DNA of 64,000 nucleotides from Halobacteriovoraceae bacterium. Lineage in GTDB: Bacteria; Bdellovibrionota; Bacteriovoracia; Bacteriovoracales; Bacteriovoracaceae. Shown one piece after another: positions 8,020-18,255 of this stretch (position 1 is the first letter of the stretch; the number at the start of each line of letters is the position of its first letter). A program made the position numbers and the translations under genes. The stretch is from NCBI GenBank assembly GCA_002713145.1, contig PAVS01000005.1:186001-250000 (forward strand), in the 5' to 3' direction. The notes below the pieces were generated by a model that had not been told where the DNA came from, made no database searches, and saw only the letters and a program-made list of their open reading frames with translations.

Positions 8020-10008
8020 TAAATCGTCATCTACCAAATTAGGAAGAGTCACTTCCAACTTGGGCTCAAGTTCCATTGCACGTTTGATAGCAAAGATGGC
8101 TTCTTTATTTCTGGCCCAGGCCCTGCGATTGATACCGTTATTGACATCCCAAAAGAGCATGGACTTTATTCTGCGATCACAGTCATAACTGCCGTCCAGC
8201 ACCATCCCAAAACCACCATTGATGACTTCACCCCAACCGACACCACCACCGTTATGTAGTGATACCCAAGTCGCACCACGGAAAGCGTCTCCTACAAAGT
8301 TTTGTACCGCCATGTCTGCAGTGAACTGAGACCCATCGTAAATATTAGAGGTCTCCCGATAAGGCGAATCAGTTCCAGAGACATCGTGATGATCCCGACC
8401 AAGAACAACAGGAGCTTTAAGCTTTCCTTCTTTAAGTGCCTTATTAAAAGCGAGGGCAATTTTTATTCTTCCTTCGCTATCAGCGTAAAGAATACGAGCT
8501 TGAGAGCCTACCACTAATTTATTTTCTTGCGCTCCTTTAATCCAGGTAATGTTATCTTGCATTTGCTGTTGAATTTCCCCTGGAGATTCTTTCATTAACT
8601 GGGCCAGGACATCTGTTGCCAGTTTATCGGTTAGCGCCAGATCTTCTGGGTCACCGGAAGTGCAAACCCAACGAAAAGGACCAAAGCCATAATCAAAACA
8701 CATAGGCCCCATAATATCTTGCACGTAACTAGGATAAATAAAACTGCCATCTTCTTTTAAAATATCAGCACCGGCCCTTGAGGCTTCAAGGAGAAAGGCA
8801 TTACCATAATCAAAGAAATACATTCCTTTCTCACTTAGTTTATTAACCGCGTTCACATGCTTAATAAGAGTTTTTTGAACAAGAGTTTTAAACTTCTCTG
8901 GATCACTTGCCATAAGTTCATTGGCCGCTTCAAAACTCATACCTTGGGGATAGTATCCACCGGCCCAGGGGTTATGTAGTGAAGTTTGATCCGAGCCAAT
9001 ATCCACCTGGATATTGTCCTTAGCAAGTCGTTCCCAAAGATCAACAATATTGCCTTGAAAAGCCAAAGAGATAGCTTCTTTATTTTTTTGAGCTCTCTGA
9101 ATTCTAGGAATAAGCTCATCTAGATCGGTATAAACTTCATCCACCCAACCTTGCTCATGACGAGTTTTGACTGCTTTAGGATTTATTTCGGCGACGACTC
9201 CTATACATCCGGCGATAACTGCAGCTTTAGGTTGAGCTCCACTCATGCCTCCAAGCCCAGCGGTGACAAAAAGTTTTCCGGCGGTCTCAGTTTCACCCCC
9301 GGCTAATTTTCTAAGTGCATTGAGAACTGTAATTGTAGTTCCATGCACAATCCCCTGGGGACCAATATACATAAAAGAGCCTGCAGTCATCTGACCATAT
9401 TGAGTCACACCAAGAGCATTAAATTTTTCCCAATCATCAGGCTTCGAATAATTGGGGATCATCATGCCATTAGTGACAACCACGCGGGGTGCTTCGGGAT
9501 GAGAAGGAAATAATCCTGCGGGATGACCCGAGTAAAGCACAAGGGTTTGGTCATCAGTCATAGTCGCAAGATATTTCATAGTGAGTAGGTATTGCGCCCA
9601 GTTTTGAAAGACAGCTCCATTTCCTCCGTAAGTGATAAGCTCGTGAGGATGTTGGGCTACGGCATGGTCTAAATTATTAGAGAGCATCACCATAATCGCT
9701 GCTGCTTGCCGAGACTTGTGAGGAAACTCGTCTATGGATCTGGCATAAATTTTATATTCAGGTCTAAAGCGATGCATATAAATTCGGCCAAATTTTTCTA
9801 GCTCTTCTCTAAACTCTCCAATCAACTCGCTATGCATATCAGCGGAAAAATAACGAAGAGCATTTTTGAGTGCCAGCTTTTTTTCTTCTGTATTTAAGAT
9901 TTGTTTTCTTTTAGGGGCATGGTTTATCTTTTCGTCGTATTTTTTTTTGGGTGGTAATTCACTAGGGATACCTTGGAGGATAGTTTTTTGAAAATCAGCT
10001 TTATTCAT
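8014..10008 (-). CDS. hutU: Urocanate hydratase
   Basis: Converts urocanate to imidazolone propionate in histidine degradation, using bound NAD+. Long family blocks are unmistakable: GKLFVTAGLGGMSGAQPKAA, the YSGHPAGLFPSHPEAPRVVVTNGMMIPNY region, ITYGGNGAVFQNWAQY, and the C-terminal VSLHNGGGVGWGEVINGGFGMVLDG. At 664 residues it belongs to the long form of the family (the common form is near 550). The ATG at 10008 has AAAGG about 6 nt upstream. No hutH, hutI or hutG lies next to it, so the rest of the pathway must be elsewhere or absent. Confidence 0.93.
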   Translation of the reverse strand: MNKADFQKTILQGIPSELPPKKKYDEKINHAPKRKQILNTEEKKLALKNALRYFSADMHSELIGEFREELEKFGRIYMHRFRPEYKIYARSIDEFPHKSRQAAAIMVMLSNNLDHAVAQHPHELITYGGNGAVFQNWAQYLLTMKYLATMTDDQTLVLYSGHPAGLFPSHPEAPRVVVTNGMMIPNYSKPDDWEKFNALGVTQYGQMTAGSFMYIGPQGIVHGTTITVLNALRKLAGGETETAGKLFVTAGLGGMSGAQPKAAVIAGCIGVVAEINPKAVKTRHEQGWVDEVYTDLDELIPRIQRAQKNKEAISLAFQGNIVDLWERLAKDNIQVDIGSDQTSLHNPWAGGYYPQGMSFEAANELMASDPEKFKTLVQKTLIKHVNAVNKLSEKGMYFFDYGNAFLLEASRAGADILKEDGSFIYPSYVQDIMGPMCFDYGFGPFRWVCTSGDPEDLALTDKLATDVLAQLMKESPGEIQQQMQDNITWIKGAQENKLVVGSQARILYADSEGRIKIALAFNKALKEGKLKAPVVLGRDHHDVSGTDSPYRETSNIYDGSQFTADMAVQNFVGDAFRGATWVSLHNGGGVGWGEVINGGFGMVLDGSYDCDRRIKSMLFWDVNNGINRRAWARNKEAIFAIKRAMELEPKLEVTLPNLVDDDLL

Positions 10009-10026
10009 TGACGACCTTTGGTTTAT

Positions 10027-10500
10027 TCAATGTTTCGTTTTTATGAGATCAAGTAAAATTTTTAATGCCGCTTTAAAATCTTTTTCATATTTTTCTTCGA
10101 CTTTAAAGCGTTGATTATCTTGTTTAAATTTTTCTTGTTTTGCAAGTTCATTTCGCTCATCTAAATAAGCGAAGTTCTCAAGGTCTTTATACATGGTTTG
10201 GATAGGTTCTAATCCCGGACTGGACTCTATTTCAGGGAAAAACTCCAGTATTTTTTTAATTCTGATACAAGCTTCAGAAGTTTCACATTGATCTTGCAAG
10301 GTGGCCTTAGCAATTATACTCAAACTCTCAAGATAGAACTCTTCTTGTTCGAGATTGGCCGCTTCCATGAGCTCTTCAATATGAGAGGAGTGTTTTTTTT
10401 GTTGATTCAATTTGGCCAGCAAGATTCCTAAATAAGCGGCTAACAAAAAAACTAATATTCCTAATAAGGCAAAAATAATAATGACTAGTGTATGCGACAA
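10027..10500 (-). CDS. Single-pass membrane protein next to a receiver-domain gene
   Basis: A 157-residue protein with an N-terminal membrane helix (about 5-29) and a charged, largely helical cytoplasmic part. I chose the TTG at 10500 because AAGGA lies 6 nt upstream and because it begins just after the stop of the upstream receiver gene (16 nt). A longer reading frame would run back into that gene by more than 80 nt. The two are surely co-transcribed, so this may be a membrane partner of the receiver protein; there is no recognisable kinase or output domain. Confidence 0.6.
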   Translation of the reverse strand: MSHTLVIIIFALLGILVFLLAAYLGILLAKLNQQKKHSSHIEELMEAANLEQEEFYLESLSIIAKATLQDQCETSEACIRIKKILEFFPEIESSPGLEPIQTMYKDLENFAYLDERNELAKQEKFKQDNQRFKVEEKYEKDFKAALKILLDLIKTKH

Positions 10501-10516
10501 AATGTTCCTTAGCTTT

Positions 10517-10903
10517 TTATTGCTGGATGTTAAGTAGGTTGAGTACTTTGACCCGAAGTGAATTAAAATCAACTGGCTTTGATATGTATCCCGCAGCATT
10601 ATATTTTTTCATATCATTTAAATAATTGGTCTCATCATAGGCACTGGTTAGCAATACTTGAATCTTGCTATCAAGCTTATTAATTTCCTTGAGAAGCTCA
10701 ATTCCACTCATTCCTGGCATATTTATATCAGTTAAAACCACGATATGGCCTTCAATGGTTTCCAAATAATCTAGACATTTTTTAGCCGAGTCTAAAAACT
10801 CCACACTTAAAACATCATTCTCAATTTGCTCTGCAAAAAAATGATCAAAAAGAAATTTTAAATCTTGTTCGTCATCTACTGCGACTAAGTATTTTTTAGA
10901 CAT
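10517..10903 (-). CDS. Single-domain response regulator (CheY-like receiver)
   Basis: A 128-residue stand-alone receiver domain. The acidic pair Asp10-Asp11, the phosphorylation site Asp59 (in LTDINMPGMSG), Thr86/Ser87 and Lys109 (SKPVD) are all in place, so it should be phosphorylated normally. There is no output domain. No histidine kinase is adjacent; the only kinase in the window lies at 44.4-45.9 kb. The ATG at 10903 follows GGTGGGTAAA, while a second in-frame ATG at 10915 has no ribosome site. It heads a two-gene unit with the membrane protein. Confidence 0.85.
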   Translation of the reverse strand: MSKKYLVAVDDEQDLKFLFDHFFAEQIENDVLSVEFLDSAKKCLDYLETIEGHIVVLTDINMPGMSGIELLKEINKLDSKIQVLLTSAYDETNYLNDMKKYNAAGYISKPVDFNSLRVKVLNLLNIQQ

Positions 10904-11005
10904 TTTACCCACCATACATAGTTTATTTTAGCGCCTGGACTGAACATATTACAAGTGAATATTAACTAAATGCATAATGTTTATGTGGATCAGACTAACT
11001 TATAT

Positions 11006-11034
11006 TTGCCTATATTAATCATTAGAAATATAAT
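11006..11034 (+). promoter_or_regulatory. Candidate promoter of the sucA-sucB-lpdA operon
   Basis: TTGCCT (11006-11011), 17-nt spacer, TATAAT (11029-11034). Transcription would start near 11041 and leave a leader of about 87 nt before sucA. Confidence 0.6.
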
Positions 11035-11127
11035 GTAAACACTTAAAATATGGTTACTTACCTCATGGACCGAGGGATCTGAAAACAATCTTTTCACTCG
11101 CTCCAAAATTGATAGAAAGGCATGAAA

Positions 11128-13875
11128 ATGACCCCGAGAAATGATTACTCCCACCTCCTTAGTTCTGATAATGGCTATATAGATTCTATGTATGAAGTCT
11201 ATAAGGAAAATCCTAGTGAGCTCGATGAAAGCTGGCAGGCATTTTTTAAAGGATTCGAATATAAGCTCGACGAGAATATCTCCAGCAGTTCGGGAGGAAC
11301 AGTTACTGATGTTAATCTTAAAAAAGAGTTTAGTGTTTTTAGAATCATCCAAGCGTTCAGGGCCAGAGGTCATTTACTCTCGGATACTAATCCTATTAGA
11401 AAAAGAAAAGATAGAGATGCAAAACTTGATCTCTCAGAATATGGACTCGAGCAAGCTGACCTAGAGAGAGAATTCAGTGCTGGTGAGTATTTAGGTTTAG
11501 GTAGAGCTAAACTCGTGGATATTCTTGATCATATGCGAAGAATTTATTGCTATAAAATCGGTCTTGAATATTATCACTCTAATAATACTGAAGTGAGAAG
11601 ATGGGTGAGAGAAAAATTTGAAAAAGAAGCCCACACCATCGATCTTCCTGTAGATAAAAAGAAGAGAACTCTGCATAAACTTAATCAAGCAAGTGTTTTC
11701 GAGAACTTTCTTCAAACGAAATATATTGGACAGAAAAGATTTTCACTTGAAGGAGGTGAATCGACCATTCCTGCCCTGGATGCCATGATAAATCACGGAG
11801 CTGAATTAGGGGTTAAAGAATTTGTCATTGGAATGGCCCACCGAGGAAGACTGAATGTTCTCGCTAATATTCTAGGTAAGAGTTATGGATTTATATTTAA
11901 AGAATTTGAACCAGGGGATGACTCGGATCTACACACTGGTGGTGGTGATGTTAAATATCACCAAGGTTTTTCATCCATTCAAAAATCTTCAACAGGTAAA
12001 GATGTATACTTAAAACTTATGCATAACCCTTCTCATCTCGAAGCGGTCGCTCCTGTTGCTCTTGGATATGCCAGGGCTCAGAGTGATCTTCGCTATGATA
12101 AAAACACTGATTCAGTTGTGCCCGTCATGATCCACGGGGATGCGGCCGTCGCGGCCCAAGGTGTGGTTTATGAAACACTTCAGATGGCCGAACTAAAAGC
12201 TTACCAGTGCGGCGGGGCCATCCATTTTGTTATTAATAACCAAATTGGATTCACCACCAACTGGGAGGATGCCAGATCTTCCCATTACTGTACTTCCCTA
12301 GCAAGAACACTTGAAGCACCTATTATCCACGTCAACGGTGATAATCCTGAGAGCGTGGTTTATGCCATGGAGCTTGCGGTAGAATTTAGACAAAAATTTA
12401 AAACAGATATTTTTATCGACATGGTTTGCTATCGAAAGCACGGTCATAATGAAGGTGATGAACCTAAATACACTCAACCAGAACTTTATGGCCTGATCGC
12501 TAAACATAAAGGTCCTCGTGAAATCTATAGTGAGTACCTCATTCAAAGTGGGGCCATCAATAAAGAGCTCGCAAAAGAGATGGAGAAAGAATTTAAGCAA
12601 ATGCTCTCCGATCGCTTGAAAGAAGTGAAAGAAAAAAAGATGGAACAAAAAACCAAAGGCCCTAGAACGGAATGGTTGGATTATCGTTGGTCGAGTCCAG
12701 AAGATTTTGAAAATTCTCCTCAAACAGGTGTTGATAAAAAACAGCTAGACTTAATCATGGATAAAATTACTTCTTCACCTGAAGGTTTTAATGTCCTTAA
12801 AAAAGCGGCTAAAATTATTGCTGACCGTAAAAAAGCTTATGAAGAAGACCGACTCGATTGGGCGATTGCAGAATTATTGGCCTATGGTTCACTCCTTTTA
12901 GAAGAAAATAATATTCGCTTCACTGGACAAGATGTTGTGCGTGGAACCTTCTCCCACAGAATGTCTATGCTCTTTGATGAAAAAACAGCGAAGCCCTATT
13001 GTGGTCTATCAGAACTTAAAGAAGGACAAGGAGAGCTGAGAATATACAACTCTCACCTCTCGGAATATGCCGTTCTAGGTTTTGAATATGGGTACTCCCT
13101 AGCAAGTCCAATGTCTCTAAATATTTGGGAAGCTCAATTTGGTGACTTTTCAAATACTGCTCAAGTTATAATTGATCAGTTCATCTCCAGTGGTGAATTT
13201 AAATGGGAGCGTATGAGTGGAATTACCATGTTGCTTCCCCATGGATATGAAGGTCAGGGCCCTGAACATTCATCCTGCAGACCTGAGCGCTACCTTCAAT
13301 TATGTGCCCAACATAATATGGTGGTGTGTAACCCTACAACGCCAGCGAATATGTTTCACTTACTTCGTCGTCAAATGAGTTGGGAATTTAGAAAACCACT
13401 GATAGTGTTCACACCAAAATCACTCCTCAGAGCACCTGACTGTGTGAGTCCTGTAGAAGATTTAACAAAAGGTGAATTCCTGGAAGTGATTGACGATCAA
13501 AGTGCTGATGCGAAGAAAATCAAACGGGTTCTCTTTTGTACCGGTAAAATGTACTACGATTTAGTACGCAAAAAAAATGAATTTAAAACTGATGAAGTGG
13601 CCATTGTTCGCTTAGAACAAATCTACCCTTTCCCTAAAGTTCAGTTTGGCGCCGCTGTTAAAAAATATGCAAACGCAGAATTCATTTGGGTACAAGAAGA
13701 GCCTATTAATATGGGTTACTGGGAACATTTGATTACCCGAGAGCTCAACCACTTTATGAACTTTAAAGTCATTGCGAGACCTGAGAGTGCCTCTCCGGCA
13801 ACTGGCTATGGTCATGTTCATCAAAAAGAACAATCAAATATTATTAATGAAGCATTTAAAAATTATACAAAATAA
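11128..13875 (+). CDS. sucA: 2-oxoglutarate dehydrogenase E1 component
   Basis: Thiamine-diphosphate-dependent decarboxylase of the 2-oxoglutarate dehydrogenase complex, 915 residues, the usual length. The N-terminus carries the E2-binding type helix (YIDSMYEVYKENPSELDESW). Catalytic blocks include IGMAHRGRLNVL, the HLEAVAPVALGYARA segment, HGDAAVAAQG, and the ThDP/Mg motif around VINNQIGFTT. The C-terminal region has LLPHGYEGQGPEHSS. I start at the second of two close ATGs (11128), which has AAAGG 7 nt upstream; the ATG at 11122 is too close to that site. sucB follows 10 nt downstream. Confidence 0.96.
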   Translation: MTPRNDYSHLLSSDNGYIDSMYEVYKENPSELDESWQAFFKGFEYKLDENISSSSGGTVTDVNLKKEFSVFRIIQAFRARGHLLSDTNPIRKRKDRDAKLDLSEYGLEQADLEREFSAGEYLGLGRAKLVDILDHMRRIYCYKIGLEYYHSNNTEVRRWVREKFEKEAHTIDLPVDKKKRTLHKLNQASVFENFLQTKYIGQKRFSLEGGESTIPALDAMINHGAELGVKEFVIGMAHRGRLNVLANILGKSYGFIFKEFEPGDDSDLHTGGGDVKYHQGFSSIQKSSTGKDVYLKLMHNPSHLEAVAPVALGYARAQSDLRYDKNTDSVVPVMIHGDAAVAAQGVVYETLQMAELKAYQCGGAIHFVINNQIGFTTNWEDARSSHYCTSLARTLEAPIIHVNGDNPESVVYAMELAVEFRQKFKTDIFIDMVCYRKHGHNEGDEPKYTQPELYGLIAKHKGPREIYSEYLIQSGAINKELAKEMEKEFKQMLSDRLKEVKEKKMEQKTKGPRTEWLDYRWSSPEDFENSPQTGVDKKQLDLIMDKITSSPEGFNVLKKAAKIIADRKKAYEEDRLDWAIAELLAYGSLLLEENNIRFTGQDVVRGTFSHRMSMLFDEKTAKPYCGLSELKEGQGELRIYNSHLSEYAVLGFEYGYSLASPMSLNIWEAQFGDFSNTAQVIIDQFISSGEFKWERMSGITMLLPHGYEGQGPEHSSCRPERYLQLCAQHNMVVCNPTTPANMFHLLRRQMSWEFRKPLIVFTPKSLLRAPDCVSPVEDLTKGEFLEVIDDQSADAKKIKRVLFCTGKMYYDLVRKKNEFKTDEVAIVRLEQIYPFPKVQFGAAVKKYANAEFIWVQEEPINMGYWEHLITRELNHFMNFKVIARPESASPATGYGHVHQKEQSNIINEAFKNYTK

Positions 13876-13885
13876 GGAATAAAAA

Positions 13886-15148
13886 ATGGCAATTGAAATT
13901 AAGGTCCCCTCAATTGGTGAATCCATAACAGAAGTCACTCTCGTTGCTTGGCATAAATCAGATGGAGATTATGTTGAAGAAGGCGATATTATTTGTGATA
14001 TAGAATCTGATAAGGCAACTGTTGAGTTACCTGCAGAATCAAGCGGTACTCTTAAGATTATAGCTGAAGAAGGTTCTGATTTAGAAATTGGAGCCGTCAT
14101 TGCAAGTTTAGAGGAAGGTGATGCTCCCGCAGGAGAAACTCAAGATAAAGAAAATAAATCGAGTGACGCTAAAGCTGATGTGGGTGAACATGCAGATGCC
14201 CCAACTTCCAAATCAGCTCCACCGGCCCAAAGTTCAGACACCTCAAAAAAACTGGGTCATGCCTCACCTGCTGCTAATAAAATTTTAGCTGAAAAAGGGA
14301 TTGATTCCTCACAAATATCTGGCACTGGAAAAGATGGCAGAATCACGAAAGAAGATGCCCTGAATGCAAAGGCTAAACCCGCATCTCAACCCGCTTCAAG
14401 TTCAGAGCAAAAAGAAGCTCCAGCGCTACAGTTGAGTGGTGGGATCAGCAGAGAAATAAAACGAGAAAAAATGTCGCGATTGCGTAAAACAATTGCAAAG
14501 CGTCTAACTGAAGCGAAAAACTCTACAGCAATGCTCACGACATTTAACGAAGTTGATATGAAGCCCATCATGGATCTTAGAAAAAAGTACCAAGATCAAT
14601 TTGTTAAAAAACACGATATTAAACTTGGGTTTATGTCTCTCTTCACAAAAGCTTGTACCATTGCCATGAGAAACCATCCTCTTGTGAACTCACAAATTGA
14701 AGGGGAAGAATTATTGATTCCAGATTACGTAGATATGGGAATTGCCGTCTCAAGTGATAAGGGACTTGTTGTGCCGGTTTTAAGAAACTCTGAGAGCATG
14801 AGTTTAGCCCAAATTGAACACGAAATAAAAAGACTTGCCACCAAAGCTCGTGACGGAAAACTCACTTTAGATGAGATGAGTGGCGGAACTTTTACCATCA
14901 CTAATGGTGGAATTTTTGGATCGATGTTATCCACACCGATCATCAACATCCCTCAATCTGCGATTCTAGGTATGCATAATATCGTTGAGAGACCATGGGT
15001 TGTGGATGGAAAAGTAGAAGTAAGACCTATAATGTATATTGCACTTTCTTATGACCATAGAATTATAGATGGAAAAGATTCAGTTGGATTTTTAAAGTCT
15101 GTGAAAGAGTTGTTAGAAGATCCAGCAAGAATGATTTTAGATTTATAA
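13886..15148 (+). CDS. sucB: Dihydrolipoyl succinyltransferase, E2 of 2-oxoglutarate dehydrogenase
   Basis: Core acyltransferase of the OGDH complex, 420 residues. A lipoyl domain occupies about 1-77 with the lipoylated Lys43 in IESDKATVE. An Ala/Pro/Ser-rich linker leads to a peripheral-subunit-binding domain (about 129-164, [13 protein letters not shown] to GRITKEDAL). The catalytic domain contains His391 and Asp395 in HRIIDG. The start follows AAGGAATAAAA. Its position between sucA and lpdA and the single lipoyl domain support succinyl rather than acetyl transfer. Confidence 0.95.
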   Translation: MAIEIKVPSIGESITEVTLVAWHKSDGDYVEEGDIICDIESDKATVELPAESSGTLKIIAEEGSDLEIGAVIASLEEGDAPAGETQDKENKSSDAKADVGEHADAPTSKSAPPAQSSDTSKKLGHASPAANKILAEKGIDSSQISGTGKDGRITKEDALNAKAKPASQPASSSEQKEAPALQLSGGISREIKREKMSRLRKTIAKRLTEAKNSTAMLTTFNEVDMKPIMDLRKKYQDQFVKKHDIKLGFMSLFTKACTIAMRNHPLVNSQIEGEELLIPDYVDMGIAVSSDKGLVVPVLRNSESMSLAQIEHEIKRLATKARDGKLTLDEMSGGTFTITNGGIFGSMLSTPIINIPQSAILGMHNIVERPWVVDGKVEVRPIMYIALSYDHRIIDGKDSVGFLKSVKELLEDPARMILDL

Positions 15149-15162
15149 GAAAAGGTTAAAAT

Positions 15163-16572
15163 ATGAGTACAGATAATTTTGATGTCGTCGTCATTGGTTC
15201 AGGCCCTGGAGGATATGTATGTGCCATTCGTATGGCCCAACTTGGATTCAAAACAGCGATAGTAGAGCGCTATTCCACTCTTGGTGGGACCTGTTTAAAT
15301 GTGGGGTGTATTCCCTCGAAAGCTCTTCTTGATTCTAGTGAGCGCTATCATGAAACAGTTCATAGTCACCAAGTTCATGGGATAAATGTGGGAGAAGTTA
15401 AACTTGATTTTTCTCAAATGATGAAAAGAGTAAGTGATGTGGTTGATACGACTTGTGGTGGTGTGAAATATCTCATGGATAAAAATAAAATCACGACCCT
15501 GCACGGACATGGTTCATTTAAGGATAAAAATACTCTGATTGTTGATGATGGAAAAAATAAAAAAGAAATAACTTTTAAAAATGCTGTTATCGCCACGGGC
15601 TCTAAGCCCACATCTTTTCCTGGTATGGAAATTGATAAGAAAAGAATTATCACTTCCACGGAAGCTCTTAAATTAAAAGAGGTCCCCAAACACCTGATCG
15701 TCATTGGCGGTGGAGTCATTGGTCTGGAGCTTGGTTCTGTCTATAGAAGACTTGGTTCTAAGGTCTCTGTTGTAGAGTATATGGATGGTATCATCGCTAT
15801 GATGGATAAAGAGCTAGGTCGTAATCTGCAAAAAGTCCTTAAAAAAGATGGGATTGAGTTTTATCTCTCTCATAAAGTCGAGAAAGTAGAAAATAAAGGT
15901 GATACCACTGTTGTCACAGCAACTGATATGAAAAAAGAAAAGCAAATAACTCTTGAAGGTGATTACACTCTTATCTCAGTGGGACGAAAAGCTTTCACCC
16001 ATAGCCTTGGGTTGGAAAATATTGGTATTGAATGTGATGATCGTGGCCGTATCCCAACAGATGATCATCTCCAGACGAAACATTCCCATATATTTGCCAT
16101 TGGCGATGTTACCAAAGGGGTTATGCTGGCCCATAAAGCGGAAGAAGAAGGGGTTTTTGTTGCCGAATATTTAGCTGGTCAAAAACCTCACCTCAATTAC
16201 AATCTCATCCCTGGAGTTGTTTACACTTGGCCAGAAGTGGCGAGTGTAGGTAAAACCGAAGAAGAGTTAAAAGCTGAGGGAGTCAAATATAAAAAAGGAA
16301 GCTTTCCTTTTAAGGCCTTAGGACGAGCTCGCGCCAGTGAAGAAAGTGATGGACTGATTAAAGTTCTTGCTCATCCAGAAACAGATGAAATTCTTGGGGT
16401 TCATATGATTGGTCCTCGATGTGCTGATTTGATTGCCGAAGCTGTACTTGCAATGGAGTATCGCGCGAGTGCAGAAGATATTGCAAGGACCTGTCATGCT
16501 CATCCAACTTATACTGAAGCATTTAAAGAGGCATGCTTAGCTGCCACTGACAATCGACCTCTGCATTTGTAA
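15163..16572 (+). CDS. lpdA: Dihydrolipoyl dehydrogenase (E3)
   Basis: FAD flavoenzyme of 469 residues that reoxidises the lipoyl group and reduces NAD+. The FAD motif GSGPGG (12-17), the redox disulfide Cys44/Cys49 (GGTCLNVGCIPSK), the NAD motif GGGVIGLELGS, and the C-terminal His445-x-His447-Pro (CHAHPTYTEA) with Glu452 are complete. It closes the OGDH operon and may also serve pyruvate dehydrogenase and glycine cleavage elsewhere. The next gene begins 4 nt after the stop. Confidence 0.96.
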   Translation: MSTDNFDVVVIGSGPGGYVCAIRMAQLGFKTAIVERYSTLGGTCLNVGCIPSKALLDSSERYHETVHSHQVHGINVGEVKLDFSQMMKRVSDVVDTTCGGVKYLMDKNKITTLHGHGSFKDKNTLIVDDGKNKKEITFKNAVIATGSKPTSFPGMEIDKKRIITSTEALKLKEVPKHLIVIGGGVIGLELGSVYRRLGSKVSVVEYMDGIIAMMDKELGRNLQKVLKKDGIEFYLSHKVEKVENKGDTTVVTATDMKKEKQITLEGDYTLISVGRKAFTHSLGLENIGIECDDRGRIPTDDHLQTKHSHIFAIGDVTKGVMLAHKAEEEGVFVAEYLAGQKPHLNYNLIPGVVYTWPEVASVGKTEEELKAEGVKYKKGSFPFKALGRARASEESDGLIKVLAHPETDEILGVHMIGPRCADLIAEAVLAMEYRASAEDIARTCHAHPTYTEAFKEACLAATDNRPLHL

Positions 16573-16576
16573 AAAA

Positions 16577-17491
16577 ATGAAATGGGTTGTTTTATTTGTC
16601 TTTTGCTTCTCTCCACTGACATGGGGTAAAGAGTATAAGAAAAATATAGTAGATCGAGCTCACCGTAATTTTTCAAATCGAATTCTTCGTTTTTCTAATG
16701 AGGTGGATGCCTTCTTTGCTGATGATCAACACGACGATCTCGTTAACAAGTCCAGACTGCAGGTCTCACTTAACACTCGATTCCGTGAAGCTGCCGGGCC
16801 AGTGGTCATACCTGATATTGACTTTCGACTCGTCCTACCCAGAACTGAAAAACGTTTTAGACTCTTTATAGAAAATGAAAATGAAGATACAGATAGTGAG
16901 ACTTCGGAAACGCGAATTGATAGACAAAATAATAATGCGCGTTCTGAGTCTTCAGCGGCGGGTATCCGTTATATGATCAATCAAACGGGGATAAAGTTCT
17001 ACACTGATACCGGTATTATTGTGAATGTTCCTCCTGAAGCTTTTGCCAGATTCACCGCCAGCAGAGATATCACTTTTAAATACTGGATTCTTAAATTTAA
17101 AGAACAAGTTAGATATGTTGTCGACGATGGTATACGCTCGACCACTGACCTAAATTTTGATAAACGGCTCACTCATAAACTCATGCTCAGAATGATGAAT
17201 CAAGCGGTATGGACAGATGAAGATTACATCATAACTTTTGAAAATGGACCTTCACTCTTTCAAACAATTTCAGATAGAATAGGATTGTCCTACCATGCTC
17301 ACGTCATTAGCGTAAATAGTCCCAACTTTATTGTCACCAACTACATATTGCAAGCAACTTACCGACAAGAACTCTACGGGCGGTGGCTTTTTATGAACTT
17401 AACTCCTTTTACCAACTTTCCAAGAGAAAATAACTTCGGCAGAGTCCCAGGTTTTCTGGTGCGCTTTGATGCTATTTTTGGACATATATAA
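16577..17491 (+). CDS. Exported beta-rich protein, possible outer-membrane barrel
   Basis: A 304-residue protein with a signal peptide (1-17). The mature chain alternates polar and aromatic/hydrophobic residues in many short stretches (for example LFIENENED, YWILKFKEQVRYVV, LYGRWLFMNLTPFTNF), as expected for a beta-barrel, but the last residue is not the Phe typical of BAM substrates. It begins 4 nt after lpdA and its stop codon overlaps the tcdA start by one base, so it is read with the OGDH operon. I do not recognise a family with known function. Confidence 0.6.
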   Translation: MKWVVLFVFCFSPLTWGKEYKKNIVDRAHRNFSNRILRFSNEVDAFFADDQHDDLVNKSRLQVSLNTRFREAAGPVVIPDIDFRLVLPRTEKRFRLFIENENEDTDSETSETRIDRQNNNARSESSAAGIRYMINQTGIKFYTDTGIIVNVPPEAFARFTASRDITFKYWILKFKEQVRYVVDDGIRSTTDLNFDKRLTHKLMLRMMNQAVWTDEDYIITFENGPSLFQTISDRIGLSYHAHVISVNSPNFIVTNYILQATYRQELYGRWLFMNLTPFTNFPRENNFGRVPGFLVRFDAIFGHI

Positions 17492-18255
17492 TGCATTCAA
17501 CCAGAGCTTTTGAAGGAATAGAAAATTTATTTGGTAAAGATGGGTTTGGCAAAATTCGTAAGGCCCATATTCTTATTGTTGGTCTAGGCGGGGTCGGATC
17601 CTGGGTAGCTGAATCACTTGTTCGCTCAGGGGTAGAACAAATAAGTCTCATGGATATGGATGAAATTTGTGTGAGCAATATCAATCGTCAGGTCCACGCA
17701 GACTCGGAGTCTATTGGAAAAGCCAAAGTTGAAGCCATGAAAACCAGGCTTCTCACCATTAACCCAGAACTAAAATGCCACCTCTATTTCGAATTTTATT
17801 CGCAAAAAACGGCCCATACTATTCTTGAAGAAAAATATGATTTCATCGTTGATGCTATAGATAGTGTTAAAAACAAAGCCCTGCTATTAGATACAGCCGT
17901 TAAAAATAACATTCCCATCCTCTGTATTGGTGGATCTGGAGCCAGGCTCGACCCTACTAAAATCACCATCAATGACTTAAACAAATCGATTAATGATAAG
18001 CTTTTAAAACAGCTCAAAAGACGCCTCAGACGAGACTATAGTTTTAGTAAATTCAAAGAGAAAAAATTTAATATCCCTACGGTCTTCAGTACCGAATTAC
18101 CTTTAGAAAATAATGAGATGGAAGAATGCGAATTAAAAACGAATCGTATTAAAAATTGTCAATCAGGACTTGGAAGTGCGAGCTTTGTCACTGCGAGCTT
18201 TGGTTTTACAGCAGTCTCCTATATTCTCAGGCGAGTATCAGAACGTGAATTATAA
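17491..18255 (+). CDS. tcdA: tRNA threonylcarbamoyladenosine dehydratase (TcdA/CsdL)
   Basis: E1-like ThiF-family ATPase of 254 residues that cyclises the t6A tRNA modification. The nucleotide-binding motif GLGGVGS is at 31-37, followed by the DMDEICVSNINRQ segment characteristic of TcdA. The C-terminal half retains the LGSASFVTASFGF block found in this family. The ATG shares its A with the stop codon of the preceding gene (TAATG), indicating coupling. The C-terminus overlaps the following TatD-like gene by about 11 nt. MoeB or ThiF are unlikely because the zinc CxxC pairs are absent. Confidence 0.85.
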   Translation: MHSTRAFEGIENLFGKDGFGKIRKAHILIVGLGGVGSWVAESLVRSGVEQISLMDMDEICVSNINRQVHADSESIGKAKVEAMKTRLLTINPELKCHLYFEFYSQKTAHTILEEKYDFIVDAIDSVKNKALLLDTAVKNNIPILCIGGSGARLDPTKITINDLNKSINDKLLKQLKRRLRRDYSFSKFKEKKFNIPTVFSTELPLENNEMEECELKTNRIKNCQSGLGSASFVTASFGFTAVSYILRRVSEREL

